This document shows, piece by piece, positions 1-8,020 of a stretch of DNA of 64,000 nt (positions within the stretch are counted from its first letter, which is position 1; each line of letters begins with the position of its first letter). The translations under genes and the position numbers were made by a program. The notes under the pieces are model-generated. The model was not told where the DNA came from, did no database searches, and saw only the letters and a list, made by a program, of their open reading frames with translations. The stretch is taken from positions 3,771 through 67,770 of the forward strand of contig CAWCWZ010000045.1 of the NCBI GenBank assembly GCA_963799395.1, written 5' to 3'. Source of the DNA: Bog-752 sp963799395. GTDB taxonomy: Bacteria > Actinomycetota > Thermoleophilia > UBA2241.

Positions 1-70
1 CCGGCGGCGCGGGCGCCGCGCTCGACGACGAAGCGCCCGATGGCGACGGCGTGGCCGCGGTGTCGGTCAC
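1..70 (-). CDS. Possible 5' end of the gene downstream of mttB (partial)
   Basis: A GTG codon at 70-68 overlaps the mttB stop codon (69-67) in a GTGA arrangement, and the frame stays open to the window edge. The first ~23 residues are Ala/Ser/Pro-rich and match no family I recognise. Several other gene pairs here use the same four-base overlap, which is the main reason to suspect a coupled gene. A corrinoid-protein partner would make sense beside mttB, but nothing visible proves it. Confidence 0.35.
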   Translation of the reverse strand, partial: MTDTAATPSPSGASSSSAAPAPP

Positions 71-1470
71 GCCTCGCGCTCCCGGCCGGCGGCCCGCATG
101 ATCTCGCCGATGCGGGCCTGCGCGGCGGGGTCGAGTGTGAAAGCGCGGTCGCCGCGCAGCTCGGCGACCCGCGCCTTGACGCGGTCGAGCATCGTCGGTC
201 GTCCGGCGGCGTCCCATCTGTCGTAGACCGAGTGGTCGAAGAGGTCGTCGTACCAGAAGTCGCGGGCGTGCCGGCGGGTGTACTTGCGGGCGAGGAAGTT
301 GCCGCCGGGGCCGACCTCGGCGATCTCCTCGAGGGCGAGGGCTTCGTCGTCGGTGGCCACGTCCCTCATGAAGGCCTTGGCCCAGCCGATCGCGGCGTGG
401 CCGAAGACGATCGATTCGCACGAGCTCTGCAGGCCGGATTCGAGGTAGCCGACGTCGTGCACCAGGGTGCCGCGCCCGAGGCCCCCGGACATGGCCGTGA
501 GGCCGTACTCGAGGGCGAACTGCTCGTCGATCGTCTTTGAGTCCGACATGGCCGCGTAGTTGAAGCTGGGCAGCCCGTACCAGCGGCAGAGGTCCTCCTG
601 GGCCGCCTGGCCGAGGGGACTTTCGGGGGTGGTGTAGGCGTCGACCGCGGTGCGCATGTCCATGGCGCCCACGCCGACGCCCCAGACGAAGGGCGCGCCG
701 GGCTTGATCTGCTGGTGGTACACGAGGCCGGCCAGCACCTCGGCGTTGCCGACCACGACGGTGCCGGCGATCGACCGCGGTCCGGTCGAACCGGCGTTGG
801 GCGCCGGCGCCCAGATCACCGGCACGTCGTGCTCGGCGCAGGCCCTGAGCTTGGTGAGACCGTCCCTGTCGTGCATCAGCGGCGGCGCCGGCATGGCGTA
901 GATCATGAAGCTGTCGGGCGCGCCGGCGGCGGCGCACATCTCCTTGACGGCGCCGATCACGCCGCCGTTGCGGGTCGCCACCATGAGCGGCTTGCGGGTG
1001 CCGGCGAGCATCGAGGCGACGGCCGACAGGTCGTCGATCTCGAGCGGCGCGTCCTCCGGCAGACCCATCGACATGACGAAGTCGAGGTGGGGCAGCCGCT
1101 CGCAGAGGGCGGCCATCTCCTCGATGTCGGCGTTGCGCACGCGCCGGCGAGCGCCGCTGTCGGGGTCGCGGTAGTAGAGGCAGTCTGAGCCCGTGCCGAA
1201 ATAGGTGTTGCCGTTGCGCAGCTCGAGGACCTCGTCGCGGCCGCGCGACCGGACGGTCCAGGTCCGGGGGGCGGAGCCAAGGGCCCTGTCGACGGCGGCA
1301 GTGTCCAGTCGGACGCGTGAGCCGTCGACCCGGCCGCCGGCCGCGGCGAAGACCTCGAGGGCGGGTTCGAATCGGACGTCGATGCCGGTTTCGGCGAGGA
1401 CCTTCAGGGTGGCCTCGTGGACGCGACGGCAGTCGTCCTCGCTCCAGACCGTGATGCGGGCCGCTGACAT
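67..1470 (-). CDS. Trimethylamine methyltransferase (MttB) family protein, non-pyrrolysine type
   Basis: The 467-residue product matches the MttB superfamily along its length, for example the N-terminal VWSEDDCRRVHEATLKVLAE region and the PLMVATRNGGVIGAVKEM segment. Family members move a methyl group from a methylated amine or betaine to a corrinoid protein. True trimethylamine enzymes carry an in-frame amber codon for pyrrolysine; this frame has none, so it belongs to the non-Pyl branch that includes glycine-betaine methyltransferase. The substrate cannot be assigned. The ATG at 1470 is preceded by a purine-rich Shine-Dalgarno (GGAAAGGGGAA). No corrinoid protein or reductive activase is visible upstream; a partner may lie beyond the left edge. 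Confidence 0.88.
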   Translation of the reverse strand: MSAARITVWSEDDCRRVHEATLKVLAETGIDVRFEPALEVFAAAGGRVDGSRVRLDTAAVDRALGSAPRTWTVRSRGRDEVLELRNGNTYFGTGSDCLYYRDPDSGARRRVRNADIEEMAALCERLPHLDFVMSMGLPEDAPLEIDDLSAVASMLAGTRKPLMVATRNGGVIGAVKEMCAAAGAPDSFMIYAMPAPPLMHDRDGLTKLRACAEHDVPVIWAPAPNAGSTGPRSIAGTVVVGNAEVLAGLVYHQQIKPGAPFVWGVGVGAMDMRTAVDAYTTPESPLGQAAQEDLCRWYGLPSFNYAAMSDSKTIDEQFALEYGLTAMSGGLGRGTLVHDVGYLESGLQSSCESIVFGHAAIGWAKAFMRDVATDDEALALEEIAEVGPGGNFLARKYTRRHARDFWYDDLFDHSVYDRWDAAGRPTMLDRVKARVAELRGDRAFTLDPAAQARIGEIMRAAGREREA

Positions 1471-1859
1471 CGGTTCCCCTTTCCTGAAGCGGGCTCCTCA
1501 CGCGAGGGGCCTTGTGCCGGGCGAGCTCTCTAAGAGACGGCGGTGGTCGCCCAGGTCGGCAGGTGCTCGCCTGTCTTCGCTTTGTGGCGGTGGCCAGTGG
1601 CCGTGACCGGCCGCCTGCCGCGCGAAGACGCTACGGCGTGGGGACGAGGCGCGAAGGACCGCGCTCGGAGAAGATCTTGAACCAGATGCCGCCGAAGAAC
1701 TCACCGGCTGCGGCGCTCGTGGCGGCGAGTGTGGCACAGCGAGCAATCTCGGCGCGAAGGTTCAGCTCGGCGACCCCTGGTGCGGGTCCGGCGGACGGGC
1801 CGGACGATGATCTTCCGCCGCCCATCTTCTGGGACCGGTCGGGGGCTGTCAAGCGGGGT
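1471..1859. other. 389-bp intergenic region between ychF and mttB
   Basis: No convincing gene. On the minus strand a 66-codon ORF can be read from an ATG near 1825 to 1631, but it lacks a clear ribosome site and its third-position GC is visibly lower than in neighbouring genes. If the promoter candidate just downstream of ychF is real, most of this stretch would be a ~350-nt leader of the mttB transcript. I compared it by eye with cobalamin, SAM and glycine riboswitch cores and found no match. Confidence 0.5.
1824..1852 (-). promoter_or_regulatory. Candidate promoter for mttB
   Basis: Minus strand: a perfect -35 TTGACA (1852-1847), a 17-bp spacer and a poor -10 GAAGAT (1829-1824, three of six matches), starting 8 bp after the ychF stop codon. 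The -35 is convincing and the -10 is not, so this is tentative. Confidence 0.3.
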
Positions 1860-2945
1860 TCAGGCCGTGTGGCGGAAGTTCATGACGTCGCCGTCGGCGA
1901 CCACGTAGTCGCGGCCCTCGACGCGCAGCGCGCCTTTGTCGCGGGCGTGGGCGAACGAACCCAGGGTGAGGAGGGCGTCGATCGGCACGACCTCGGCGCG
2001 CACGAACTTCTTCTGGATGTCGCCGTGGATGCGGCCGGCGGCCTGCCAGGCCGTCCAGCCGCGCGGCAGCTGCCAGGCGCGGCTCTCGCTCGACTTGAAG
2101 TCGCCGGTGAAGAAGGTGATGTAGCCGAGGGCGCGGTAGCAGCCGGCGATCAGCTCGTCGACCCCGCCGGGCGGCACGCCGAGCTCGTCGCGAAACTCGG
2201 CGGCTTCGTCGGGCTCGAGCTCGGCGAGCTCGACTTCGAGGCGGGCCGCCAGGGCGACGACCTCGTCGCCGCGCTCGCGGGCCCAGGCGACGAGGTCGTC
2301 GCCCGCCCCGAGATGCGACTCGTCGGTGTTCAGGACGAACAGCACCGGCCGCTCGGTGACCAGGGCGAGGTCGCGCATGAGCGGCTCCTCGTCGCCGGCG
2401 CGTTCGATCTGGCGGGCGCGGCGGCCTTCGGCCAGCTCGCCGGTGAAGCGCTCGAGGACCGTGAGCTCCTTCTGCGCCTGGCGGTCGCCGGCGCGCGCCG
2501 CCTTGACCGTCTTGTCGCGGCGCCGTTCGACGAGCTCGAGGTCGCTGAGGATGAGCTCGGTCTCGACGGCCTCGACGTCGGCCACGGGATCGATCGTGTC
2601 ACGGGGAAAGGCGACTTCAGGGTTCGCGAAGGCCCGCACCACGTGGGCGACCGCGTCGACCTCGCGGATGTCGGACAGGAAGCGGCTGCCCAGACCCTGA
2701 CCGTGCTCGCCGCCGCCGCCGGCCAGACCGGGGATATCGACGACCTCGATCGTGGCGTGAACCTCGCGTGGCGTCTGCAGGACCTCGTTCAGCCTGTCGA
2801 GGCGCTCGTCGGGCACGGCGACCACGCCGTGGTTGGCCTCGGCCGAGCTGAAGGCGTACGCGGTGGCCAGCGCGCCGGCGTGGGTGAGCGCGTTGAACAC
2901 GGTGGTCTTGCCGGCGTTGGGCAGTCCGACGATGCCGAGCTTCAT
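1860..2945 (-). CDS. ychF: Redox-regulated GTPase/ATPase YchF (OLA1 family)
   Basis: 361 residues, the usual length. The N-terminus carries the P-loop GLPNAGKTT, followed by the DIPGL switch. NTDE replaces the usual NKxD base-recognition motif, as is typical of YchF, which prefers ATP over GTP. A C-terminal TGS domain ends the protein (LLTLGSFAHARDKGALRVEG). YchF is a universal ribosome-associated ATPase linked to stress responses. It starts 7 bp after the PAP2 phosphatase stop and is probably co-transcribed with it. The Shine-Dalgarno is weak. Confidence 0.95.
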   Translation of the reverse strand: MKLGIVGLPNAGKTTVFNALTHAGALATAYAFSSAEANHGVVAVPDERLDRLNEVLQTPREVHATIEVVDIPGLAGGGGEHGQGLGSRFLSDIREVDAVAHVVRAFANPEVAFPRDTIDPVADVEAVETELILSDLELVERRRDKTVKAARAGDRQAQKELTVLERFTGELAEGRRARQIERAGDEEPLMRDLALVTERPVLFVLNTDESHLGAGDDLVAWARERGDEVVALAARLEVELAELEPDEAAEFRDELGVPPGGVDELIAGCYRALGYITFFTGDFKSSESRAWQLPRGWTAWQAAGRIHGDIQKKFVRAEVVPIDALLTLGSFAHARDKGALRVEGRDYVVADGDVMNFRHTA

Positions 2946-2952
2946 GACCGCA

Positions 2953-3603
2953 CTATATCTTCACGAGGGCGATGTAGGGCAGCCCCAGGACCAGGCCCAG
3001 GCAGACGCCGGCGAGCACGTCGGCGAGGAAGTGGACGCGCAGGTAGACGCGGCTCGCGGCGAGGACCACGGCGAGCGCCGCGAAGGCCGGCCAGAGACCT
3101 GGGTAGAGGACGCTCATCGTCAAGGCGCCGACGGTGCTCATGCTGGCGTGCGACGAGGGAAACGACGGGCTCAGGGGCAGCGGGATGTGCGCCTTGCCGC
3201 CGGGGTCGCGCTGCGGCGGGCGCCGGCGGCGGAAGACCAGCTTGACGGCGAAGGTAAGCCACTCGGTGGCGAGCACGGCGCCGGCGACGTAGACGAAGCG
3301 CCGGCCCGAAAAGCCGCCTGCTCCGGCCGCAGCGCCGACGGCCGCGGCGGCGAACCAGACGATGCCGTAGTTGCCGGTGAGGGAGAGCGCGCCGAGCGGC
3401 ACGGTGAACCAGCGTGGGTGCGGCCAGCGGCCGGCGATCACGGCCGAGGCGGCGAGGTCGCGCGCCTCGAGGCGCCGCAGCAGGCCGGAGCCGTCGCTGG
3501 GGTCGGGAGCGGGGGTCGGGCCGTGGTCCTGCCCGGAGCCGGCGGGGGGCGTGTCCGCACCGGCGGGGGGACCCGCGGGAGGTGGCGTCTGGCTGCTCGG
3601 CAT
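2953..3603 (-). CDS. PAP2-family membrane phosphatase
   Basis: 216 residues with the three phosphatase motifs: KLVFRRRRPP, FPSSHAS and SRVYLRVHFLADV, the last two holding the catalytic histidines. Several hydrophobic segments make it an integral membrane lipid-phosphate phosphatase, possibly acting on undecaprenyl diphosphate or phosphatidate. The first ~45 residues are a Pro/Gly/Ala-rich tail of low complexity. A -10-like box lies 16 bp upstream of the ATG, so the mRNA leader would be only about 9 nt and no Shine-Dalgarno is seen. It is followed closely by ychF. Confidence 0.88.
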   Translation of the reverse strand: MPSSQTPPPAGPPAGADTPPAGSGQDHGPTPAPDPSDGSGLLRRLEARDLAASAVIAGRWPHPRWFTVPLGALSLTGNYGIVWFAAAAVGAAAGAGGFSGRRFVYVAGAVLATEWLTFAVKLVFRRRRPPQRDPGGKAHIPLPLSPSFPSSHASMSTVGALTMSVLYPGLWPAFAALAVVLAASRVYLRVHFLADVLAGVCLGLVLGLPYIALVKI

Positions 3604-3618
3604 GAAAGACCGGCGTTC

Positions 3619-3626
3619 AGTATACT
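3619..3626. promoter_or_regulatory. Palindromic -10 box serving divergent promoters
   Basis: AGTATACT is self-complementary and gives a TATACT -10 on both strands, between the divergent PAP2 gene (start 3603) and the ACT-domain gene (start 3666). Rightward transcripts would have a ~33-nt leader; leftward ones would be nearly leaderless. No good -35 is visible on either side. Confidence 0.5.
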
Positions 3627-3665
3627 ATCGGCCTGACTTCTTCCCGGTCAGCAGGCCAGGTCGCC

Positions 3666-3956
3666 GTGCCCGATCAACCGTCTCGCACCAGCGTCATCAT
3701 CACCGCCCTCGGGCCCGACAGGCACGGCCTGCTGGCGGCCGTCGCCACCACCGTCGCCGAGTGCGACGCCAACGTCGACGACGTCAGTCAGACCGTCGCG
3801 GGCGGCATGTTCACGATGATCATGTTCGTGTCGTTCTCGAGCGGCGAGACGACGATGGCGGCCCTCCAGGAAGCCCTGGCCCGGACCGGCGCCCACGTCG
3901 GCCTGCAGATCACCGTGCAGCACGAAGACATCTTCCGCTACATGCACCGCGTCTAG
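3666..3956 (+). CDS. ACT-domain protein, UPF0237 family
   Basis: 96 residues from a GTG start. The opening SVIITALGPDRHGLLAAVAT is a typical ACT-domain first strand and helix, and the whole protein is a single ACT domain that probably binds a small ligand such as an amino acid. Members of this family are commonly found next to UPF0210 proteins, as here with a 14-bp gap, so the two probably act together. The biochemical role is unknown. Confidence 0.85.
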   Translation: MPDQPSRTSVIITALGPDRHGLLAAVATTVAECDANVDDVSQTVAGGMFTMIMFVSFSSGETTMAALQEALARTGAHVGLQITVQHEDIFRYMHRV

Positions 3957-3970
3957 CGCGGTCGCGCGCC

Positions 3971-5335
3971 ATGGTCTTCATCACCAGCGAAGAGATCCTC
4001 GAGACCGTTCGCATGATCCAGGACGAGAACCTCGACGTGCGGGCCGTCACCATGGGGATCTCGCTCTCCGACTGCGCCTCGCGCGACGTCGGCCGCGTCT
4101 GTGAGCGCGTCCACGACAAGATCCTCGCGCGCGCCGGCCGCCTGGTGCCGGTGGCCCTCGAGATCCAGGAGAAGTACGGCGTGCCGATCGTCAATCGCCG
4201 GGTGTCGGTCACGCCGATCGCCGACGTGGTCGCCGGGGGCGACGGCGACGACTTCGTCGCCGTCGCCCACGCCCTCGACGCGGCCGCCGCCGAGATCGGC
4301 ATCGACTTCGTCGGCGGCTTCTCGGCCCTGGTCCAGAAGGGCTTTACCCGCCACGACGCCGCCCTGATCGACGCCATCCCCCAGGCGATCGCCGAAACGC
4401 AGCGCGTCTGCTCGTCGGTCAACGTGGCCTCCACCCGGGCCGGCATCAACATGGACGCGGTGACGCGGATGGCCGACGTGCTGCTCGACGTGTCGCGCCG
4501 CACAGCCGACCGCGACTCGATCGGCTGCGCCAAGATCGTCACCTTCTGCAACGTGCCCGAGGACAACCCCTTCATGGCCGGCTCGCTGCACGGCAGCGGC
4601 GAGCCCGAGGTGAGCATCAACGTCGCCATCTCGGGACCGGGGGTCATCCGTAACGTGGTCGCCGGCCACCCCGACCTGTCGTTCACCGACCTCGCCGACC
4701 TCATCAAGCGCACGACCTTCAAGATCACGCGCGTCGGCGAGCTGGTCGCCCGCGAGGCGGCCGAGATGCTCGGCGCCCAGATGGGCATCATCGACCTCTC
4801 GCTGGCGCCCTCGCCGGCGGTCGGCGACTCGGTGGCCGAGATCCTCGAAGCCATGGGGCTGGCCCGCACCGGAGCGCCGGGCACCACGATGGCGCTCGCC
4901 CTGCTGAACGACGCCGTCAAGAAGGGCGGCGTCATGGCGACCTCGTCGACCGGCGGCCTGTCGGGCGCCTTCATCCCGGTGAGCGAAGACGCCGGCATGG
5001 CGCGCGCCGCCGCCGAAGGCGTGCTCTCGATCGAGAAGCTCGAGGCGATGACGTCGGTCTGCTCGCTCGGCCTCGACATGATCGTCGTGCCGGGCGACAC
5101 CTCGCGCGACGCTCTCGCCGGCACCATCGCCGACGTCATGGCGATCGGCATGATCAACGGAAAGACGACCGGCGCCCGCCTGATCCCCGCGTGCGGCAAG
5201 GCGGTCGGCGACTGGGTCGAGCTCGGCGGCTTGTTCGGCGCCGCGCCGGTGATGCCCTTGAGCGCCGCCGGCAACGAGGCCTTCGTGGCCCGCGGCGGGC
5301 GCGTCCCGGCGCCGCTGCAGAGCCTGACCAACTAG
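3971..5335 (+). CDS. PFL-family protein, UPF0210 (DUF711)
   Basis: 454 residues from the ATG at 3971. The frame stays open far upstream, but the conserved N-terminus (FITSEEILETVRMIQDENLD) fixes this start. Gly- and Ser-rich conserved segments match the family: VRAVTMGISLSDC, CAKIVTFCNVPEDNPFMAGS and VMATSSTGGLSGAFIPVSED. The fold is related to pyruvate formate-lyase-like barrels, but no glycyl-radical motif is visible and the function is unknown. It is paired with the upstream ACT protein and ends at a strong palindromic terminator. Confidence 0.9.
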   Translation: MVFITSEEILETVRMIQDENLDVRAVTMGISLSDCASRDVGRVCERVHDKILARAGRLVPVALEIQEKYGVPIVNRRVSVTPIADVVAGGDGDDFVAVAHALDAAAAEIGIDFVGGFSALVQKGFTRHDAALIDAIPQAIAETQRVCSSVNVASTRAGINMDAVTRMADVLLDVSRRTADRDSIGCAKIVTFCNVPEDNPFMAGSLHGSGEPEVSINVAISGPGVIRNVVAGHPDLSFTDLADLIKRTTFKITRVGELVAREAAEMLGAQMGIIDLSLAPSPAVGDSVAEILEAMGLARTGAPGTTMALALLNDAVKKGGVMATSSTGGLSGAFIPVSEDAGMARAAAEGVLSIEKLEAMTSVCSLGLDMIVVPGDTSRDALAGTIADVMAIGMINGKTTGARLIPACGKAVGDWVELGGLFGAAPVMPLSAAGNEAFVARGGRVPAPLQSLTN

Positions 5336-5388
5336 CGCGAGGCGACGGGCGGGGCGGCTCCCGGAGCCGCCCCGCCCGTCGCCTCGCG
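5336..5388. terminator. Bidirectional terminator hairpin
   Basis: A perfect 26-bp GC-rich inverted repeat (5336-5361 with 5363-5388, one central base) starts directly after the UPF0210 stop codon and ends 12 bp before the stop of the convergent gene. There is no long U tract, but position and perfection favour a shared terminator. Confidence 0.8.
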
Positions 5389-5400
5389 CTCAGTCCTTCG

Positions 5401-6292
5401 TCAGCCCTGCAGCTCGGCGAGCAGCACCTTCACCTCGGCAAGGCGATCGTCGAGCCCCAGCGCGGTGCAGGTCTTCTCCGCCTCGGTGAGCTGGATGATG
5501 GCGTCGAGAGCCTGCCCTTGAACGCGGCACTGTTTGGCCAGCGCTATCTCGTCGTCGACCAGTGAGACGAGCAGCGCCCGCACGTTGGGGTCGGCCAGGT
5601 CGATCTCCTCGTTGCTGCTCGTCACGATGACGTCGGACAGCGAGGCCGGGGCGGGGGCGGCCGCCGGCGGCATGTCGGGCGCTGGCAGGCTCCGGGCGGC
5701 CGGGGTGGGGACGCGGAGCGGCGGCGGGGGTGGCTGCGACGGTGGGTGTGACCGTGGCGGTCGCACGTGCGGGTGCGGCCGGCCGCGGCGCCGCCGCGGT
5801 GGGCTCGGGTGCGACCGCGGGCGGCTGCCCGGCGGGCGGCGTCTCGGGTGGGAAGATGTCCTCGTGCGAGCCGAACGGGTCGACCGGGAACGGTCCGGAG
5901 GACGCCGGCACGGCGGCGGGCACGGCCGGTTTGCCCAGGCTCTCGAAGTCGCGTGCCAGAGGTTCGTCGAGGAACGAGCCGGCCGCCGCCGGCGCCGCGA
6001 TGGGCCGTAGAGACGTCGGCGGCGCGGCCGCCACCGGAGTCGCGGCCGCTGTCGGCGGCGCTGACGCCGCCGGGACCTCCGGCGCCGCGGCCGGGGCGGG
6101 CGCACCGCTCGGCGGGGGCGCGGCCGCGCCGGGCGGCGACGGCGCCGGTCGCGCCGGCTGGTCTGTGGGCGCGGCGGCCATCAGCCGTTCGTCTTTGTCG
6201 CGGGAACGAACCAGGACGATGATCAGCAGCACCACGACGACAAGTGCCGCGATCCCGACCCCGAGCCATAGCATGTCGATCGCTGCGATCAT
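5401..6292 (-). CDS. Membrane-anchored Pro/Ala-rich hypothetical protein (frameshifted)
   Basis: ATG at 6292 follows a good Shine-Dalgarno (AGGGGGA). The N-terminus is one transmembrane helix (LGVGIAALVVVVLLIIVLVR), then a charged stop-transfer, then ~190 residues of Pro/Ala-rich linker. A small C-terminal domain (VIVTSSNEEIDLADPNVRAL onward) is helical and resembles a short TPR-like segment. The frame changes between about 5690 and 5730: upstream coding lies in one frame and the conserved tail in another, which suggests an indel. The function is unknown; the topology suggests a cytoplasmic C-terminus on a long tether. Confidence 0.6.
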
Positions 6293-6390
6293 ACGCGTGG
6301 TCCCCCTGACTCGCCGATCTCGAGCTTCAAGTTCTGTCTCCCGGGACCGTTCCCTTCGGTCGTCGGCTGGGGAGACGATAGAGTCGCGGC

Positions 6391-7418
6391 ATGATCGACC
6401 CGGCCGTGTTGCGCGCCACGATGGCCGACCTGGGCCAGCCGCCGTACCGCGCCACCCAGGTCTATCGGGCGCTGACACGGGGCCTCGCGACCGACTTCGC
6501 GGCGGTCGGCGTTCTGCCGGCCGCCCTGCGCGCGGCTCTCGCCGAGCGCCTCCAGCCGCTGTCGCTCGCCCCGGTCGAGACGCGCGCCACGGCGGCCGGC
6601 GACGCTCGCAAGACGCTGTTCGAGACCAACGACGGCCACGCCGTCGAAGCCGTTCTCATGATCTACCGCCGGCGGGCGACGGTGTGCGTCTCGAGCCAGG
6701 TCGGCTGCTCGGTGCGTTGCGCGTTCTGCGCGTCGGGAGCACACGGGCTCGTGCGCGGCTTGTCGGCCGAGGAGATGGTCGACCAGGTGCTGCACTTCGC
6801 CCGCGAGCTGCGCGACGCCGGGCGGAAGGTCACCAACGTGGTCTTCATGGGCATGGGGGAGCCGTTCCTGAACTACGTCGAGACGCTGCGCGCCTGCCGC
6901 CTGCTGAACGACCCTGAGGGCTTTGGCCTGGGCGCCCGCGGCGTCTCGATCTCGACCGCCGGGGTCGTGCCGGCGCTGCGGCGCTTCACCGAGGAGGAGT
7001 CGCAGATCAACCTCGCCGTGAGCCTGCACGCCGCGACCGACGAGCTGCGCGACCGGCTCGTGCCGCTCAACCGCCGCTATCCGCTCGACGTCCTGTTCTC
7101 GGCGTGCGCCGACTACGTCGCCCGCCGCCGTCGCAAGCTCTTCTTCGAGTACGTCGTGCTGGCCGGCGTCAACGACGGCGACGACCAGGTAGCGGCCCTG
7201 TCCGAACGCCTCCGACGTCCCCTTTATCACCTGAACCTGATCGCCTACAACGAGACCGGCGGCGAGCTCGCGCGCCCGGGGGCGCGCGAGCTCGCCGCCC
7301 TCCGCGACCGGCTCACGACCGCCGGCGTTTCGTGCACCGTCAGGCGCTCACCGGGGGAGAGATCGAGGCCGCCTGCGGGCAGCTCGCCAGCGCCCGCATG
7401 TTCGGCAAGGGCGGGTGA
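6391..7418 (+). CDS. rlmN: 23S rRNA (adenine2503-C2)-methyltransferase RlmN (3' frameshift)
   Basis: A radical SAM methyltransferase that methylates A2503 of 23S rRNA and A37 of some tRNAs. The CxxxCxxC cluster motif lies in VGCSVRCAFCASG, with FMGMGEPFLN and ISTAGVVPALRRF further on. The reading frame breaks near 7345. In the next frame the expected tail GGEIEAACGQLASARMFGKG continues to a stop at 7418. That tail contains the conserved Cys equivalent to E. coli Cys355, which forms the methyl-carrying intermediate, so the gene as written would be inactive. A one-base deletion in the sequence explains it. Confidence 0.9.
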
Positions 7419-7453
7419 CGATCCGACGGCGTTGGGAGCTCGGCGGCACTGAA

Positions 7454-7508
7454 GGCGACGCTGAGACCCGGCGACGCTGAGACCCGGCGACGCTGAGACC
7501 CGGCGACG
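7454..7508. repeat. 16-bp tandem repeat, 3.4 copies
   Basis: GGCGACGCTGAGACCC is repeated exactly at 7454-7469, 7470-7485 and 7486-7501, followed by seven more matching bases. It lies between the convergent 3' ends of rlmN and the BON lipoprotein and is non-coding. Confidence 0.9.
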
Positions 7509-7514
7509 CGCCGC

Positions 7515-8018
7515 TTAGTAGCCGCCGCCTCCCGGCACGATACTGAGCAGGCTCACGACCTTCACGATGCCTGGTTCGGTCACCGCGATGCGTTCGGCCG
7601 CGGCCTTCTCCCGCTGCGACTTGACCGTGCCGAACAGGTAGACGACCCGGTGGACGACGCGGACCTGGATCTCGAGCCCGACGAGGGTCGGCGAGGCGCC
7701 CAGGCGCTCGGTCAGGTCGGCACGGATGCTGGCGTCGGTGACCCTGGCCGTCGTCGGGGTAGCCGATGTGGAGGGGGCGACCGTGGTGGCGGTGCTCGGG
7801 CTCGTGGCCGGGTGGGCGGAGCCGCTCGCGGTCGCGGCCGGCGACGGCGCGCCGGCCGGGAGTGACGAGCCGGCGGCCGACGGCGCCAGGGTCGAGGCGA
7901 CGACGGCCGGTCGGCCGCCGTCGCCGCAGGCCGAGGCGGTGGCCGCGAGCGCCAGCAGGACGAGCGCCATGAGCAGAAGCTGCGGTCGGCGTCGCATGGC
8001 GAGGATCATACCAGTCAC
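7515..8018 (-). CDS. BON-domain lipoprotein
   Basis: 167 residues. A lipoprotein signal peptide (MRRRPQLLLMALVLLALAA, lipobox TASAC) is followed by a ~50-residue Ala/Ser/Thr linker and one C-terminal BON domain (VGLEIQVRVVHRVVYLFGTV). BON domains bind phospholipids or envelope components, so an envelope role is likely. Possible starts are GTG 8018, ATG 8009 and ATG 7997; the signal peptide works best from 7997 or 8009. The galT stop is only 2 bp upstream of the first start, so the genes are probably co-transcribed. Confidence 0.8.
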   Translation of the reverse strand: MTGMILAMRRRPQLLLMALVLLALAATASACGDGGRPAVVASTLAPSAAGSSLPAGAPSPAATASGSAHPATSPSTATTVAPSTSATPTTARVTDASIRADLTERLGASPTLVGLEIQVRVVHRVVYLFGTVKSQREKAAAERIAVTEPGIVKVVSLLSIVPGGGGY

Positions 8019-8020
8019 GC

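Noticed and set aside
67..1470. Pyrrolysine-containing trimethylamine methyltransferase
   Set aside because: The reading frame is continuous with no in-frame amber codon.
1631..1852. Small minus-strand ORF between ychF and mttB
   Set aside because: No clear ribosome site, lower third-position GC than neighbours and no family match. It cannot be excluded, but it is not supported.
3371..5335. Extended plus-strand frame fused to the UPF0210 gene
   Set aside because: The part before 3971 overlaps the ACT gene in another frame and lacks any conserved sequence; the family start is at 3971.
7454..7508. CRISPR array
   Set aside because: The repeats are contiguous with no spacers, only 16 bp, and there are no cas genes in the window.
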